NCBI GenBank assembly: GCA_963724285.1 | Contig: CAVRUD010000011.1 | Location: 62,001-126,000 of the forward strand | DNA: 64,000 nucleotides | Direction of reading: 5' to 3' | Source: CAVRUD01 sp963724285 | GTDB lineage: Bacteria > Chloroflexota > Chloroflexia > Thermomicrobiales > UBA6265 | In this document: one piece after another, positions 29,306 to 38,996 of the stretch | Layout of the letters: each line of letters begins with the position of its first letter | Numbering within the stretch: position 1 is the first letter of the stretch | The notes under the pieces: generated by a model | The model's database searches: none | Told to the model about the DNA's origin: nothing | Seen by the model: only the letters and a program-made list of their open reading frames with translations | Position numbers and translations under genes: made by a program

Positions 29306-29766
29306 CCTTCGGTTCCCGACTCCACCAACCTGACGCGGCTCCAGATGTTGCCGGCATCGTCGATCTGCATCTCGCTGAGGATCCGCACCTCGGTTCCTTC
29401 GGGGATGAACTGAATGGTTCGGCAGGTTGTTCCCGGGCCTTCCCTCAGCCTCACCTCCGCGTTGACGACCGCGATTTCTTCAGTTGCCGCCGGTCGGCCG
29501 GTCTCGCCGCAGGGCGACGGGGCGGGCGTGGCGTTCGGCGCGGCCGTTGCCGGCCCAATTGGAGTGCCGGATGGGGTGGCAGGGGCGGCGGAGCCGGGGA
29601 GGTCCGCCTCGAATGTCGCCTCGATCTGTGCGGTGGGGGTGGGTTCGTCCTCCCCGTCCCGCTGGAGGGCCACCACGGCGGCGACCGCGGCGATAACCGC
29701 GATCAGGGCCACGGCGACGGCAAGGCGCAACGGCGAGCGGCCGTTCGATTCCTGAGCGCCTTGCAT
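29269..29766 (-). CDS. Membrane-anchored SH3b-domain protein
   Basis: 165 residues. One TM helix (LRLAVAVALIAVIAAVAAVVAL), a ~50-residue Pro/Thr/Ala linker, then a bacterial SH3 domain (VVNAEVRLREGPGTTCRTIQFI, GTEVRILSEM, WSRVRLVESGTEGWM). Likely faces outward and binds peptidoglycan. The 3' end overlaps the truncated small gene. No operon partner. Confidence 0.75.
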   Translation of the reverse strand: MQGAQESNGRSPLRLAVAVALIAVIAAVAAVVALQRDGEDEPTPTAQIEATFEADLPGSAAPATPSGTPIGPATAAPNATPAPSPCGETGRPAATEEIAVVNAEVRLREGPGTTCRTIQFIPEGTEVRILSEMQIDDAGNIWSRVRLVESGTEGWMGFTFLDIQS

Positions 29767-29781
29767 CGTTGATTCTCACTT

Positions 29782-30792
29782 ATGCGTTCGGCAAGCGGTC
29801 CAGCGTGCCACACTATCCCACGGTTGACCGAATCCGTCATCCGCCATTTCCTCGCGCGGGAGGCAACTACGGCCAGGCGATTGGGAGTCATCGGGGTGCC
29901 ATCGAGCGCGGCGGCGTTCGCGCCGGGTCAGGAGAAGGCGCCGGCCGCGCTCCGGGGGGCAGGGCTGATCGAGCGGCTGGGGGAAGCCGGTGTCATAGTA
30001 GCGGACCACGGAGACCGCGCGGTCTGGCGTTGGCGTCCGGATCGGACGAATCCGACCGCGCAGAATATCGATGCTGTTGTGGAGATTGTGGTGGATACCG
30101 CCCGGCGGGTGCGCGAGGTGATCGCGGCGGGCGAGATTGCCCTAGTGCTCGGGGGCGACTGCACGGTCGAGATCGGCACGGTCGCCGGGCATCTCCCCGG
30201 CGAGGAGCGCATCGGGCTCCTCTATTTCGACCTACATCCCGATCTCAACGTCCCGGCTGCCGTGCGGGAAGGGGCGCTCGACTGGATGGGCGTGGCCCAC
30301 CTGCTCGGAGAGGACGGGGCCGCCGAGCCGCTCAGCCGGGTCGGGCCGCGCTTTCCGCTCCTTGATCCCGCCGATCTCCTCCTGTTCGCGTACGGGCCGG
30401 AGCAGTCCACGCCGCGCGAGCGGGAGGCGATGGAGCGCCTGGGGATAGACAGGGTGCCGGTGGCGGAGGTCGCGGCGGACCCCGAAGGGGCGGCCGCCGC
30501 CGCCGTGGCCCGGATCGCGGACCGTTGCGACCGATTGCTGGTCCATTTTGACGTCGACGTGGTCGATTTCACCGACGCGCCCCTCTCCGAAGAGACCGGG
30601 CGCAACCAGGGTTTGACCCTGGATCAGGCGCTGCGGGCGCTGCGAGTGTTGCTGGCGAGCGAACGCCTCAGCGCCGTCACGATGACGGAGTTGAACCCCG
30701 ACCACGGAGACGAGGAGGGTGTCGTGCTCGACCGGCTCGTTGCCGGACTCGTAGCTGCGCTGGCTGGGTCGCCTTCGCTCCGAGCCCACTAG
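29782..30792 (+). CDS. Ureohydrolase (arginase/agmatinase) superfamily protein
   Basis: 336 residues. Arginase-fold motifs: VLGGDCTVEIG, FDLHPDLNVP (DxHxD) and LVHFDVDVVDFTD (DxDxxD). The His of the usual GGDHS is Cys here, so one metal ligand differs. The other ligand positions are kept. The first ~33 residues before RLGVIGVPSSAAAF look non-homologous, so the true start may be downstream of ATG 29782. It may hydrolyse a guanidino or ureido compound. The stop overlaps that of the convergent small gene. Confidence 0.8.
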   Translation: MRSASGPACHTIPRLTESVIRHFLAREATTARRLGVIGVPSSAAAFAPGQEKAPAALRGAGLIERLGEAGVIVADHGDRAVWRWRPDRTNPTAQNIDAVVEIVVDTARRVREVIAAGEIALVLGGDCTVEIGTVAGHLPGEERIGLLYFDLHPDLNVPAAVREGALDWMGVAHLLGEDGAAEPLSRVGPRFPLLDPADLLLFAYGPEQSTPREREAMERLGIDRVPVAEVAADPEGAAAAAVARIADRCDRLLVHFDVDVVDFTDAPLSEETGRNQGLTLDQALRALRVLLASERLSAVTMTELNPDHGDEEGVVLDRLVAGLVAALAGSPSLRAH

Positions 30793-31067
30793 CAGCGCGC
30801 CATCCGCCCGCCGCTGGCGACAGGAACGACCTGGCCGGACATCACGGCGGCTTCGAACTGCTCGGCCGGCATCGTGATCTGGTGGCCGTTGGGGCAGCGG
30901 TAGATCACGCGGGTGGTGCCCTCGAACCGGCCGACGTGGACCACGGTCCACTGCTTGTCGACGCGCCAGGAGGCGGTGCCGACTTCGGTGTAGCGCTGGC
31001 CGGGAGCGATGAACGTGGTGGGGATCTGGCGCTCGGTGGTGATGCTGTTCAGGAATGTGGTTGCCAT
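30789..31067 (-). CDS. Small conserved-looking protein with duplicated fragment nearby
   Basis: 92 residues; ATG 31067 with GGGGGAGAG upstream. Sequence TTERQIPTTFIAPGQRYTEVG, RFEGTTRVIYRCPNGHQI and MPAEQFEAAVMSGQVVPV. A beta-rich start and a CPNGH motif suggest a small fold, with single Cys residues at CPNGH and the C-terminal GRMARC. No family recognised. A truncated copy lies at 29123-29305. The gap up to RecQ (31068-31235) has no other gene. Confidence 0.65.
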   Translation of the reverse strand: MATTFLNSITTERQIPTTFIAPGQRYTEVGTASWRVDKQWTVVHVGRFEGTTRVIYRCPNGHQITMPAEQFEAAVMSGQVVPVASGGRMARC

Positions 31068-31235
31068 TGGTGCTCTCCCCCTGGTGATCGGTTCCGGCGG
31101 GCCTCTCGTTTGAGGCCGCTCCCGGTTCGATCTCCGGTGATGACATCTTGCCTAGGTAGTCGGAGGAGAACATCCGGAAAATCACCTTGTTTTTCCGAAT
31201 TCGCCCGCGTCGCGCACTACGTCATTTCACTTAGG

Positions 31236-32885
31236 TTACCTATCGGCCACCTCAAGTAATCCCTCTTCGAGGACTACGTCGAGGGCTAGGGTGCGGTAAC
31301 CGACGGAGTCGAACAGGACCACCACCTTGTCGCCCTCATAGCGAATGACCTGGCCTTCCGCCCAGGTCGAGTGGACGACACGGCTCTCGCGCGGGAAGGG
31401 CTCACGTGTGGAGTGGTTGGAGCTTGCTAAACCAGCGAGGCAGTTGTCGCACTGGCCGCAGGGCGGGTCGAAATCTTCACCAAAGTAGTTGAGCAAGTAT
31501 TCCCGGCGGCACCCAGGCGTCTCGGCATAGCCTCTGATCATGTCGATGCGCGAGCGCTGCACCTGTCGGTGCTCGCCCTGGGCCAGAACCGCGGCCGCGG
31601 CGGCATCGGCCGGGTCTTTGTTCGAGTCGCCGTTGGAGACGGATCCGTCGGGCTCGACGTGGACCGCTCCCACCTCTTCCAGACGGTTGAGCGTCCGGAC
31701 GAGCTTGGTGTCCGAGAGGTCAGTCACCTCTTTCAGATCCTGTGGGTCGAGCGGGGCCTGACGCCCGGCAACGATGGCAGCGATCCGCTCTGCCTGCGCT
31801 TCGTCGATCTGGCCGCCACCCGCGAAGTACCGGTGTAGTCCGAGGTCCTTTTCACGGTAGAACAACACCGCTTCGGCGGGCTCGTCGTCCCGGCCGGCCC
31901 GCCCTACTTCCTGGTAATAGGCATCGATTGAGTCGCTGACATCGGCGTGGGCAACGAAGCGGACGTTCGGTTTGTCGATGCCCATGCCGAAGGCGGTCGT
32001 GGCGACGATCACTGCCGCCTCCCCGTCCATGAATGCCGACTGGACGCGGTCCCGTTCAGCGGCCGTCAGGCCGGCATGGTAGGCGACCGCCGCGTGGCCC
32101 TCCTCGACCAGTGCTTCGGCGATCTCTTCCGCGCGCTTCCGGGTCGTCGCGTAAACGATCCCCGGCTTGGCGGCACCTGCGACGTAGGCCAACAGGGCCG
32201 CCCGTTTTTCTTCATCGTCCTGGAATGGGCGCACGTCGAAGTGGATGTTCGGCCGGTCGAAGCCGCGCACCAGCACCGCTGGGTCGCGCATGTTCAGCCG
32301 ATCGACAATCTCGGCCCGCACGGGCGGGGCGGCGGTGGCGGTGAGCGCCAGGATAGCGGGGTGTCCCAGGGCTTCGATCGCCGCGCCGAGGCGGAGGTAG
32401 TCGGGGCGGAAGTCGTGGCCCCATTCGCTGATGCAGTGGGCCTCGTCGACGACGAAGAGCGACGGTTTGGCTGTGACGAGCTGCTCCATGGTCTCGTCGT
32501 TCTGCTATTGCTCCGGTGCGAGGAAGACGAACTCCAGGTCGCCGTCGCCCAGCCGCTCGAACGCTTCGTGCCTGTCCGTGGTAGAGAGTGCGGAATTGAC
32601 CTGCGCCGCCGCACCGACCTCTCGGCTTTCGATTGCGTCGACCTGATCGCGCTGGAGCGCGATCAGCGGTGAGACGACCACGGTCGGGCCGTCCAGAAGG
32701 TATCCCGCGACCTGGTAGATGGCGGACTTGCCCGAGCCGGTCGGCATCACCACGAGCGTGTCGCGACCGCGCAGTATGGAGGAGACCGCTTCCTCCTGGC
32801 CTGGGTACAGGGCGGCGATGCCGAGCCGTTCGCGGGCGGCGCGGCGCATGCGTCGCCTCAGCGTCGCTCCGTTTGAGGACCCCAT
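31236..32885 (-). CDS. recQ: ATP-dependent DNA helicase RecQ with one in-frame TAG
   Basis: Superfamily-2 helicase. Motif I MPTGSGKSAIYQ, DEAHCISEWGHDFR, TATAAP, and motif VI QEVGRAGRD. The zinc-binding domain (CRREYLLNYFG ... CGQCDNC) and a winged-helix region follow. No HRDC domain; instead the C-terminus ends in a short RVVHSTWAEGQVIRYEGDKV module as in actinobacterial RecQ. The only defect is TAG at 32503-32505 (LAPEQ-stop-QNDET), where RecQ normally has Leu. No frame change occurs, so one base substitution or stop readthrough explains it. The start overlaps the CorA stop (TAATG). Confidence 0.87.
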
Positions 32886-34135
32886 TACGCCCGCCCTTTC
32901 CTGCGTGTCATCTCGCGCCAGCTTCGTCGTTCGGGAACGATCCAGCCGCGCCGGTAGAACATGACCAGGAGCGACCCGCTGATGGCCAGCACGGTGACGA
33001 TCATGGCGGCAAACGCGAATCCGGAGTACATCGACTGAAACCGGAAGCCGGTGCTAAAGAACCCCAAAACAAGCGTCACTGGCAGGAAAACGGTCGAGAC
33101 CACAGTCAGGAGCTGCATCACCCGGGTGGAGCGGTGCCCGACCTGGGAGACGTACAGGTCGGATGCCCCATTGATCGCGTCCTTGTCGGTCGTGAGTTGG
33201 TCGAGGAGGCGGTCCAGCCGGGCTTCGAGGTCGCGGAAATAGGGCCGCATCTCTTCGCTGGCGACAAAGGGGAATTCGGGCCGCAGGAACGCGACGAAGA
33301 CCTCTCGGTGTTGTCCGGTCAGGCGCCCGAGAGCGAAGACGTACCGCTTCAACTCAAGAAGATCTTCGAGGAAGTAATCGGAGGTGTCGCGCAGGGCGCG
33401 CTCCTCCATCGCCTCGATCTCGTCTTCCAGCCCTTCGGTGAGCGATTCGTAATGCCCGAGCAGTTCGCCCAGGAGGATCGAGAGGAGGTAGGCGGAGTCG
33501 AGACGGAGGAGCTAGGGTTGTTGCCTGGCACGGTCGAAGGCGCGGTCCGCGAAGGGGAGTGGGCGCTTGTGGGCGCTCACCAGGAAATTGCGACCGACGA
33601 AGAGATCGAGTTGCCCAGCCTGTACCTTGCGCCGCTCTGGATGAACCCGGGGGATGGTCACCGAGACGTAGAAGTGGTTTCCGAAGACGTCCATTCGGGG
33701 CCGATGCCAGCCCGCCAGGGCGGCCTGAACGCCGGCGGGATCGAGCCCCAGGTTGTCGACCAGCCCTCTGAGATCGGATTGGGCGTAGTCCGAAAGATCG
33801 ATCCAGACGAAGCAGTCGTCGTCCCGAACGGCGTCCGCGATTTCGGATCGGTCAATCTCGGTGGGTTGGTCCCCCTTGTGGAAGAGCAAGGTGGTCATCG
33901 CCATCGATGGCGACGAGTTCGGTCCTGACTCGACCGGTCCTTCCTGCTGGACCGTCTCTGGCGCCGGTGGGCTGGAGGTGCTTTGGAAGCTCGGATACTC
34001 CGCCACTGTATCGTCAGGTGGCCAATCGAATCTGGTGGGAGATGAAGCAAAACGGTGGGGGTGGCGCATTTCGTTCCGCTGAGCGGGTGCTGTCATCGTC
34101 ATGCACTGTCCGAAGGGTACGTTGGGCCGCGACAT
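32885..34135 (-). CDS. corA: CorA-type Mg2+/Co2+ transporter with one in-frame TAG
   Basis: The C-terminal half shows a long cytoplasmic helix (DLEARLDRLLDQLTTDKDAI) and two TM helices (QLLTVVSTVFLPVTLVLGFF; FAFAAMIVTVLAISGSLLVMF). The usual CorA GMN signature reads STGFRF here, so the selectivity motif is diverged. The N-terminal half (TTLLFHKGDQPTEIDRSEIA, DDDCFVWIDLSDY) is the CorA regulatory domain. Both halves are in one frame, interrupted only by TAG at 33512-33514 (RARQQP-stop-LLRLDSAY). Start uncertain: 34135, 34069 or 33904. Confidence 0.78.
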
Positions 34136-34218
34136 CTCCGGGCGCGGCCATACCCCGGACGGACCGTGTGGTGCGGTCCGCGGGGTGCTCTATGCATGTC
34201 CTGAGCCATTGACGGCGT

Positions 34219-35703
34219 GTGCCTGTGACCATGCGATGTCGCGCAAAGGTACGGGAATTGCGCCAAAGGGGCGCCGCCACGCCCGGACTACGGTGCATTG
34301 GCCGCGGCCGGTACGACGTTGGGAGGTTCGCCATCGCAATCGTCTGGTTCATCCTCGCCGGGCTGCTGTTCATCGCCATGGCCCTTGGAGGGTCGGTGCT
34401 GAAACGTCTGCCGCTAACAACCTCGGTGCTCTACCTTGCGGTCGGATTTGGGCTGGGACCGCACGGCGTGGGCCTGCTCAACTTCGATCCGCTCAAGGAT
34501 GCCAAGCTCCTCGAACACCTCACCGAAGTGGCCGTCCTGATCTCTCTGTTCACGGCCGGTCTCCACATGCGCGTCGATTTCCGCGATCGCCGTTGGCTGG
34601 TGCCCCTCCGCCTCGCCTTCGGATCAATGGCGATCACCGTCGCCCTGATCGCCGCGGTCGGGTGGTCGGTACTCGGACTGCCGCTGGGGGCGGCGATCCT
34701 GCTCGGGGCCATTCTGTCGCCTACTGACCCGGTGCTCGCTTCCGAGGTCCAGCTCAACGACCCGATGGACCGCGACAAGCTGCGCTTCAGCCTGACCGGG
34801 GAGGCTGGCCTCAACGACGGCACGGCCTTCCCCTTCGTCATGCTCGGTCTGGGGATCCTGGGCGCGCACGAGCTGGGAACATGGGGGATGAGGTGGATCG
34901 CCATCGATGTCCTGTGGGCCATTACGGGCGGGCTGGTCGTGGGAGCGGTGCTGGGCGCCGCGGTTGCCCGGGTGGTGATCTACCTGCGCCGGAGCCATCG
35001 TGAGGCGGTCGGCCTGGACGAGTTCCTGACGCTGGGGCTGGTGGCGCTGTCCTACGGCGTTGCGCTGTTGCTCCATACCTATGGCTTCTTGGCGGTCTTT
35101 GCCGCCGGGCTGGCTTTGCGCGCGGTGGAACGGCGCGACACCGGCGCCGAGGCCGAACCGACAATGGAGCGGGTTGCCAACGGCGCCGAGGACACGGCCA
35201 CCCATCCCGACACCGCCTCGATGCATTTGGCCCAGGCGGTGCTGGGTTTCAATGAGCAGCTCGAGCGAATTGGCGAGGTCGTCATCGTCGTCATTGTCGG
35301 CAGCCTCCTCGGGTCGCCGCATCTGTCCTGGAACGCCCTCTGGTTCGTGCCCCTGCTCCTGCTTGTCATCCGGCCGGTCTCGGCGGTGATCGGTTTGCAC
35401 GGTGCCGATGTCGCCCGCCCGCAGCGCTGGTTGATTGCCTGGTTCGGCATCCGCGGCATTGGCTCGGTGTTCTACCTCGCCTACGCGCTTGAGCATGGGC
35501 TGGAGGGGAGGGCAGCAGATGAGATCGTGGCGCTGACGCTGATCGCGATAGCGGTCTCGGTGGTCGTGCACGGCGTGTCGGTCACGCCGCTGATGCAGCG
35601 TTACGATCGCCGCGTCGAATCCGGAACGTCTGGTCAAAGCGGCTTAGAACTTCTATCAAAACCCGTCGGCGGCGGCGGACGCCAGGTTGAAACCTGGCGC
35701 TAA
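34219..35703 (+). CDS. Na+/H+ antiporter, CPA1 (NhaP) family
   Basis: 494 residues with ~12 hydrophobic helices. Family landmarks: LYLAVGFGLGPHGVGLL, LFTAGLHMRVDFRD, GAILSPTDPVLASEVQ (conserved Asp pair region) and GEAGLNDGTAFPFV (ion-binding N-D). A ~60-residue polar loop (RRDTGAEAEPTMERVANG) breaks the C-terminal half. The first ~35 residues are basic and not family-like, so translation may start later. The last residues (GGRQVETWR) are encoded by REP copy d. Exchanges cytoplasmic Na+ or K+ for protons. Confidence 0.88.
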   Translation: MPVTMRCRAKVRELRQRGAATPGLRCIGRGRYDVGRFAIAIVWFILAGLLFIAMALGGSVLKRLPLTTSVLYLAVGFGLGPHGVGLLNFDPLKDAKLLEHLTEVAVLISLFTAGLHMRVDFRDRRWLVPLRLAFGSMAITVALIAAVGWSVLGLPLGAAILLGAILSPTDPVLASEVQLNDPMDRDKLRFSLTGEAGLNDGTAFPFVMLGLGILGAHELGTWGMRWIAIDVLWAITGGLVVGAVLGAAVARVVIYLRRSHREAVGLDEFLTLGLVALSYGVALLLHTYGFLAVFAAGLALRAVERRDTGAEAEPTMERVANGAEDTATHPDTASMHLAQAVLGFNEQLERIGEVVIVVIVGSLLGSPHLSWNALWFVPLLLLVIRPVSAVIGLHGADVARPQRWLIAWFGIRGIGSVFYLAYALEHGLEGRAADEIVALTLIAIAVSVVVHGVSVTPLMQRYDRRVESGTSGQSGLELLSKPVGGGGRQVETWR

Positions 35704-35775
35704 ACCTACCAAGTTCCTCCGGGACTGGGCCGAACGGCGCGGCGCCCGACGGTCTTGATAGGCGCTCTTAACAAA
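35681..35775. repeat. REP family R1, copy d (full-length)
   Basis: Core GCCAGGTTGAAACCTGGC (35681-35698), tail AAGTTCCTCCGGGACT, then AACGGCGCGGCGCCCGACGG and TTGATAGGCGCTCTTAA. It matches the extended unit next to the insertion sequence. It provides the stop codon of the antiporter gene. Confidence 0.8.
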
Positions 35776-35892
35776 AACGGTCCCCGCGGTTCGGTAGACT
35801 ACAGGCCGACTGTATGAGCTCGGCGGCGGTCCCGGCCCCCTGGCGGTCCGTGGCATGACGGCGGGTGTCTTTGGATGTGGAGAGAAGCGAAG

Positions 35893-36888
35893 ATGACCGA
35901 TGTTGTCACCCCGGACCAGCCAGACCAGCAGGACCAGAATCTTGCCACCGTTGTTGTTCCGCTGGATGGATCTGAACTCGCGGAGCGCGCCCTGCCGTTG
36001 GCAACGGCCTTCCTGCCGGCCAACGGTGAACTTGTCCTGATTCAGGTTCTGCCTGAGTCCGGCGCGTTGACGGAACTGGCCACCGCCGATCTCTTGACCC
36101 CGTCCGAGTTAGAAGCCGACCAGCACGCCGAAGCACGCGGCGAGATGGAGTCCGTGGCCCAGCGTCTTCGCGGCGAAGGAGTCCCGGCCCGGGTGCAGGT
36201 TCTCGAAGGTGACCCCGTCCAGGTGATTACCCGGGTTGCGGCGAAGCTGGAGGCAGAGTTGATCGTCATGGCCACCCACGGCCGCGGCGCCCTGCAACGG
36301 TTGGCCCACGGCAGTGTGGCCGACGGCGTCTCTCGCCATGCGACGACACCGGTCTTGCTGGTGCGGGTCAGGAACCCGAGCGATCACGACCTGGCAGACG
36401 CGCCGGTGCGGCGGCTGGTGGTCCCGCACGATGGCTCCGAGACCGCCGCCCAGGCGGTGCCGGTGGCGGTCAAGTACGCCACGGCCCTCGATGTGCCGGT
36501 CTTGCTCGTCCGTGCTGTGAGCCCGAGCGGCGATGTGCCGATGTCGTTTTCGCCGGCCGGAGGACCTGACGCCGTCAGCGCCGCTGTCTATGAAGAGGTG
36601 CTGGAAGACCAAGAGGACGACGCCAAGGCGTCGCTCGATGCGGTCAAGACCGAGATGGTCAACCAGGGCATTGCCGCGACCGCTGAGGTTATGGTCGGGA
36701 CGGCGGCGACCGTGATCCAGGAGCTCCACACTCCCGGGGACGTCGTCGTGATGTCCAGCCACGGCCGGTCCGGGATCGGGCGCTGGTTGCTGGGCAGCGT
36801 GGCCGAGAAGCTGGTGCGGGAGGGAACCGCGCCGGTGATCGTCGTCCCGGCCGCCGACCGGGTGGCGGCGCACGAGGCCAACGGATGA
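35893..36888 (+). CDS. Universal stress protein with two Usp domains
   Basis: 331 residues from ATG 35893 (GGAGAG upstream). Two tandem UspA domains: ATVVVPLDGSELAERALPLA ... IVMATHGRGALQRLAHGSVA and RRLVVPHDGSETAAQAVPVA ... VVMSSHGRSGIGRWLLGSVA. Both keep the ATP-binding G-2x-G-9x-G(S/T) pattern, so nucleotide binding is likely. Cytoplasmic stress-response protein. Its stop overlaps the start of the next gene (ATGA). Confidence 0.9.
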   Translation: MTDVVTPDQPDQQDQNLATVVVPLDGSELAERALPLATAFLPANGELVLIQVLPESGALTELATADLLTPSELEADQHAEARGEMESVAQRLRGEGVPARVQVLEGDPVQVITRVAAKLEAELIVMATHGRGALQRLAHGSVADGVSRHATTPVLLVRVRNPSDHDLADAPVRRLVVPHDGSETAAQAVPVAVKYATALDVPVLLVRAVSPSGDVPMSFSPAGGPDAVSAAVYEEVLEDQEDDAKASLDAVKTEMVNQGIAATAEVMVGTAATVIQELHTPGDVVVMSSHGRSGIGRWLLGSVAEKLVREGTAPVIVVPAADRVAAHEANG

Positions 36889-37581
36889 CCGGCGGATCGC
36901 TGGTCGTTGTCTCGGAGGCGTGGCGGGAGGCCTATCCCAACGCTTACGTGGGCTTCCTGGCCATGCAAGGTGTTGAGAACCCTGCCCGTCATCCCGCGAT
37001 CGATCGGGTCAAGGCGGACCTGCAATCCGATCTCCAGGGACGCTTCGGCGCGCTCGACCGGGCTGCACTGCGGGAGATCGAGCCCCTCCCTGCCTATGCC
37101 GCCTATTACAAGCGGTTTGGTCAGCGCTACCACGTAGGGATGCAGTTGGAGTCGGTGGCGCAAAAGGGTAAGGATCTGCCAGGTGTTGCCGCCCTGGTCG
37201 AGGGGATGTTCGTGGCGGAACTGCGTAACTTGATCCTCACGGCGGGGCACGATTTCGATCAGGTGGCGCTGCCGCTGCGCCTGGACGTTGGCAGCGACGG
37301 CGACCCTGTCGCCTTTGTCGCACCCAACGGCAAGGAGATGGGCGTCAAGCCGGGGGACATGTACGTCGCCGACGCGAACGGTGTGCTCAGCGCGATCATC
37401 ACCGGCCCGTCGGCGATGGCGCAGGATTGGTCCCGGCACGACCTCGGTCGTGTTCGTGGCGTACGCGCCGCCCGGCGTGGCGAAGGAACGACTTGCCGCC
37501 CATGTGGATGAGCTGGAGGCGAATGCCCGACTGGTATCGCCTGAGGCCGAGATGGTTTGGCGTGAGATTGTCGGCGGGTAG
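36885..37581 (+). CDS. B3/4-domain (PheT-like tRNA-editing fold) protein, frameshift near C-terminus
   Basis: Stand-alone B3/B4 domain as found in the phenylalanyl-tRNA synthetase beta chain: PLPAYAAYYKRFGQRYHVGM, QLESVAQKGKDLPGVAALVE, GMFVAELRNLILTAGHD. The frame breaks near 37430 and the C-terminus then reads FVAYAPPGVAKERLAAHVDE and ends WREIVGG. About 230 residues. Free-standing members are thought to bind or edit amino-acid adducts. Translationally coupled to the stress protein. Confidence 0.75.
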
Positions 37582-37612
37582 GTCGTGGCAGGGCGAGGGC
37601 CGTCTCCACGTC

Positions 37613-37634
37613 GCCCGGAATTTAAATTCCGGGC
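37613..37634. repeat. Palindrome GCCCGGAATTT-AAATTCCGGGC (family R6)
   Basis: 22-bp perfect palindrome between two convergent genes. It contains the TAA stop of the regulator. A related one is at 52983-53005 (GCCCGGGACTTCGAGTCCCG...). It could act as a bidirectional 3'-end hairpin. Confidence 0.6.
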
Positions 37635-38464
37635 GGCTGGAACTCAACAATCGAGTTAGGTTGCCCCAAGAGTCCTGATGAACTCCGCGGTGGGGGCGTC
37701 GGCGGGAAAAAGGATTCGATCGCCAGCTCGGAGAGGGTGACGTCGATCGGCGTGCCGAAGATCGTTGTGGTGGTCAGGAACGAGAGCAGGCCGTGCTCAG
37801 TTCGGAGCCTGATGGGGACAACGACACCGGCGTCGTCTTTGGCGGGACGGCGACGGGAGGCCGTCCGGTCGTCGTCGCCGGGATAAGCGCGCAGTTCCTC
37901 AAGCAGGTCCACCAGCACCGGGTCGGCGGAGGCTTCGATCTGCCGCCGGAGGCGCTCGAAGACGTGCTCCCGCCATTGGGACAGGTTGGCGATCCGGGGC
38001 GCGAGGCCGTCGGGATGGAGGCTGAGGCGCAAGACGTTGACCGGAGGGCGGAGGAGGTCGGCATCGGCCCCGGTCAGCAGCGGGGCGATCGACCCATTGG
38101 CGGCGACCATGATCCAGTGCCGGTCGACGGCCAGGGCGGGGTTCGGCTCGTGACCGTTCAAGACCAGGTGGATCGCGGCCCGGGCGGAGCGCATCGCCGA
38201 GTCGTCCAGGTTGTGTTCCTGGTAGATGGGGGCGTACCCGGCCGCCAAGAGCAGGGCGTTTTGCTCTCGGAGGGGGATGTCCAGGCGGGTGGCCAGGTGG
38301 AGCAGCATCTCGCGGCTCGGGCGCGACCTGCCGTTCTCGAGGAAGCTGACGTGGCGGGTGGACACCTCGGCTTCGTTGGCCAGTTCGAGCTGGCTGAGGC
38401 GCCGGCGCTGGCGCCAGGCGCGGAGCAGTTTGCCGACGGGTTGCGGTGGAGGTGCGGTGAGCAT
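37622..38464 (-). CDS. XRE-type regulator with MmyB-like ligand domain
   Basis: 280 residues from ATG 38464. N-terminal HTH: GKLLRAWRQRRRLSQLELAN, EAEVSTRHVSFLENGRSRPS. The C-terminal ~180 residues match the MmyB-like domain (NGHEPNPALAVDRHWIMVAA, then LLRPPVNVLRLSLHPDGLAP), a PAS-like small-molecule sensor. It is divergent from the NTF2-like gene at 38605, with ~140 bp between, the classic arrangement for a regulator controlling its neighbour. Confidence 0.88.
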   Translation of the reverse strand: MLTAPPPQPVGKLLRAWRQRRRLSQLELANEAEVSTRHVSFLENGRSRPSREMLLHLATRLDIPLREQNALLLAAGYAPIYQEHNLDDSAMRSARAAIHLVLNGHEPNPALAVDRHWIMVAANGSIAPLLTGADADLLRPPVNVLRLSLHPDGLAPRIANLSQWREHVFERLRRQIEASADPVLVDLLEELRAYPGDDDRTASRRRPAKDDAGVVVPIRLRTEHGLLSFLTTTTIFGTPIDVTLSELAIESFFPPTPPPRSSSGLLGQPNSIVEFQPPGI

Positions 38465-38604
38465 GCGGCAACCATAGCCGAGCGATCGACGGAATCCAAT
38501 GACCTTGGAGGTAATGGATATTCGCTCCTGGTGCGGGACGCTAGAGGCAGTCCAACCGGCGGCAGGCCGGGTGGCAACGCAGATCCGCCCGAAAGGAGCC
38601 TGAC

Positions 38605-38995
38605 ATGTCCGATATCGATCGCGTCGTCGATGCCAATATCTCCATCTGGAACGAGACCGATGGCGACAAGCCGCCGCGAGTTGATCGCCAAGACCTGGTC
38701 GGAGGATGCGACCTACGTCGATCCGGTGATGAAGGGGGATGGACCGGCCGGGATTGACGCGATGACTGCCAGCGCCCAAGCCCAGTTTCCCGGCCATGCG
38801 TTCCGCCGGACCGGGGCTGCCGATGCCCACAACGATTGGGTCCGATTTGGCTGGGAACTCGTCGACGTTGCCTCAGGCGAGCCGCTGATCGCGGGAATTG
38901 ACGTCGCCCAGGTGGCGCCGGATGGGCGGCTCCAGTCGATCGTTGGATTTCTCGACCGTGTTCCGGATATGAGTGGTGCTGGGGCGGAGCCCTAA
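38605..38995 (+). CDS. SnoaL/NTF2-like protein (frameshifted near start)
   Basis: ATG 38605 with AAAGGAG six nt upstream reads MSDIDRVVDANISIWNETD. The frame breaks near 38660 and resumes RRELIAKTWSEDATYVDPVM, FRRTGAADAHNDWVRFGWEL. About 130 residues, NTF2 fold; unknown small-molecule function. Probable target of the divergent XRE/MmyB regulator. Confidence 0.75.
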
Positions 38996-38996
38996 G

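Noticed and set aside
32885..34135. A global TAG recoding (alternative genetic code)
   Set aside because: TAG ends many intact genes in the window, for example the DEAD helicase, the arginase-fold enzyme and the enolase-superfamily dehydratase.
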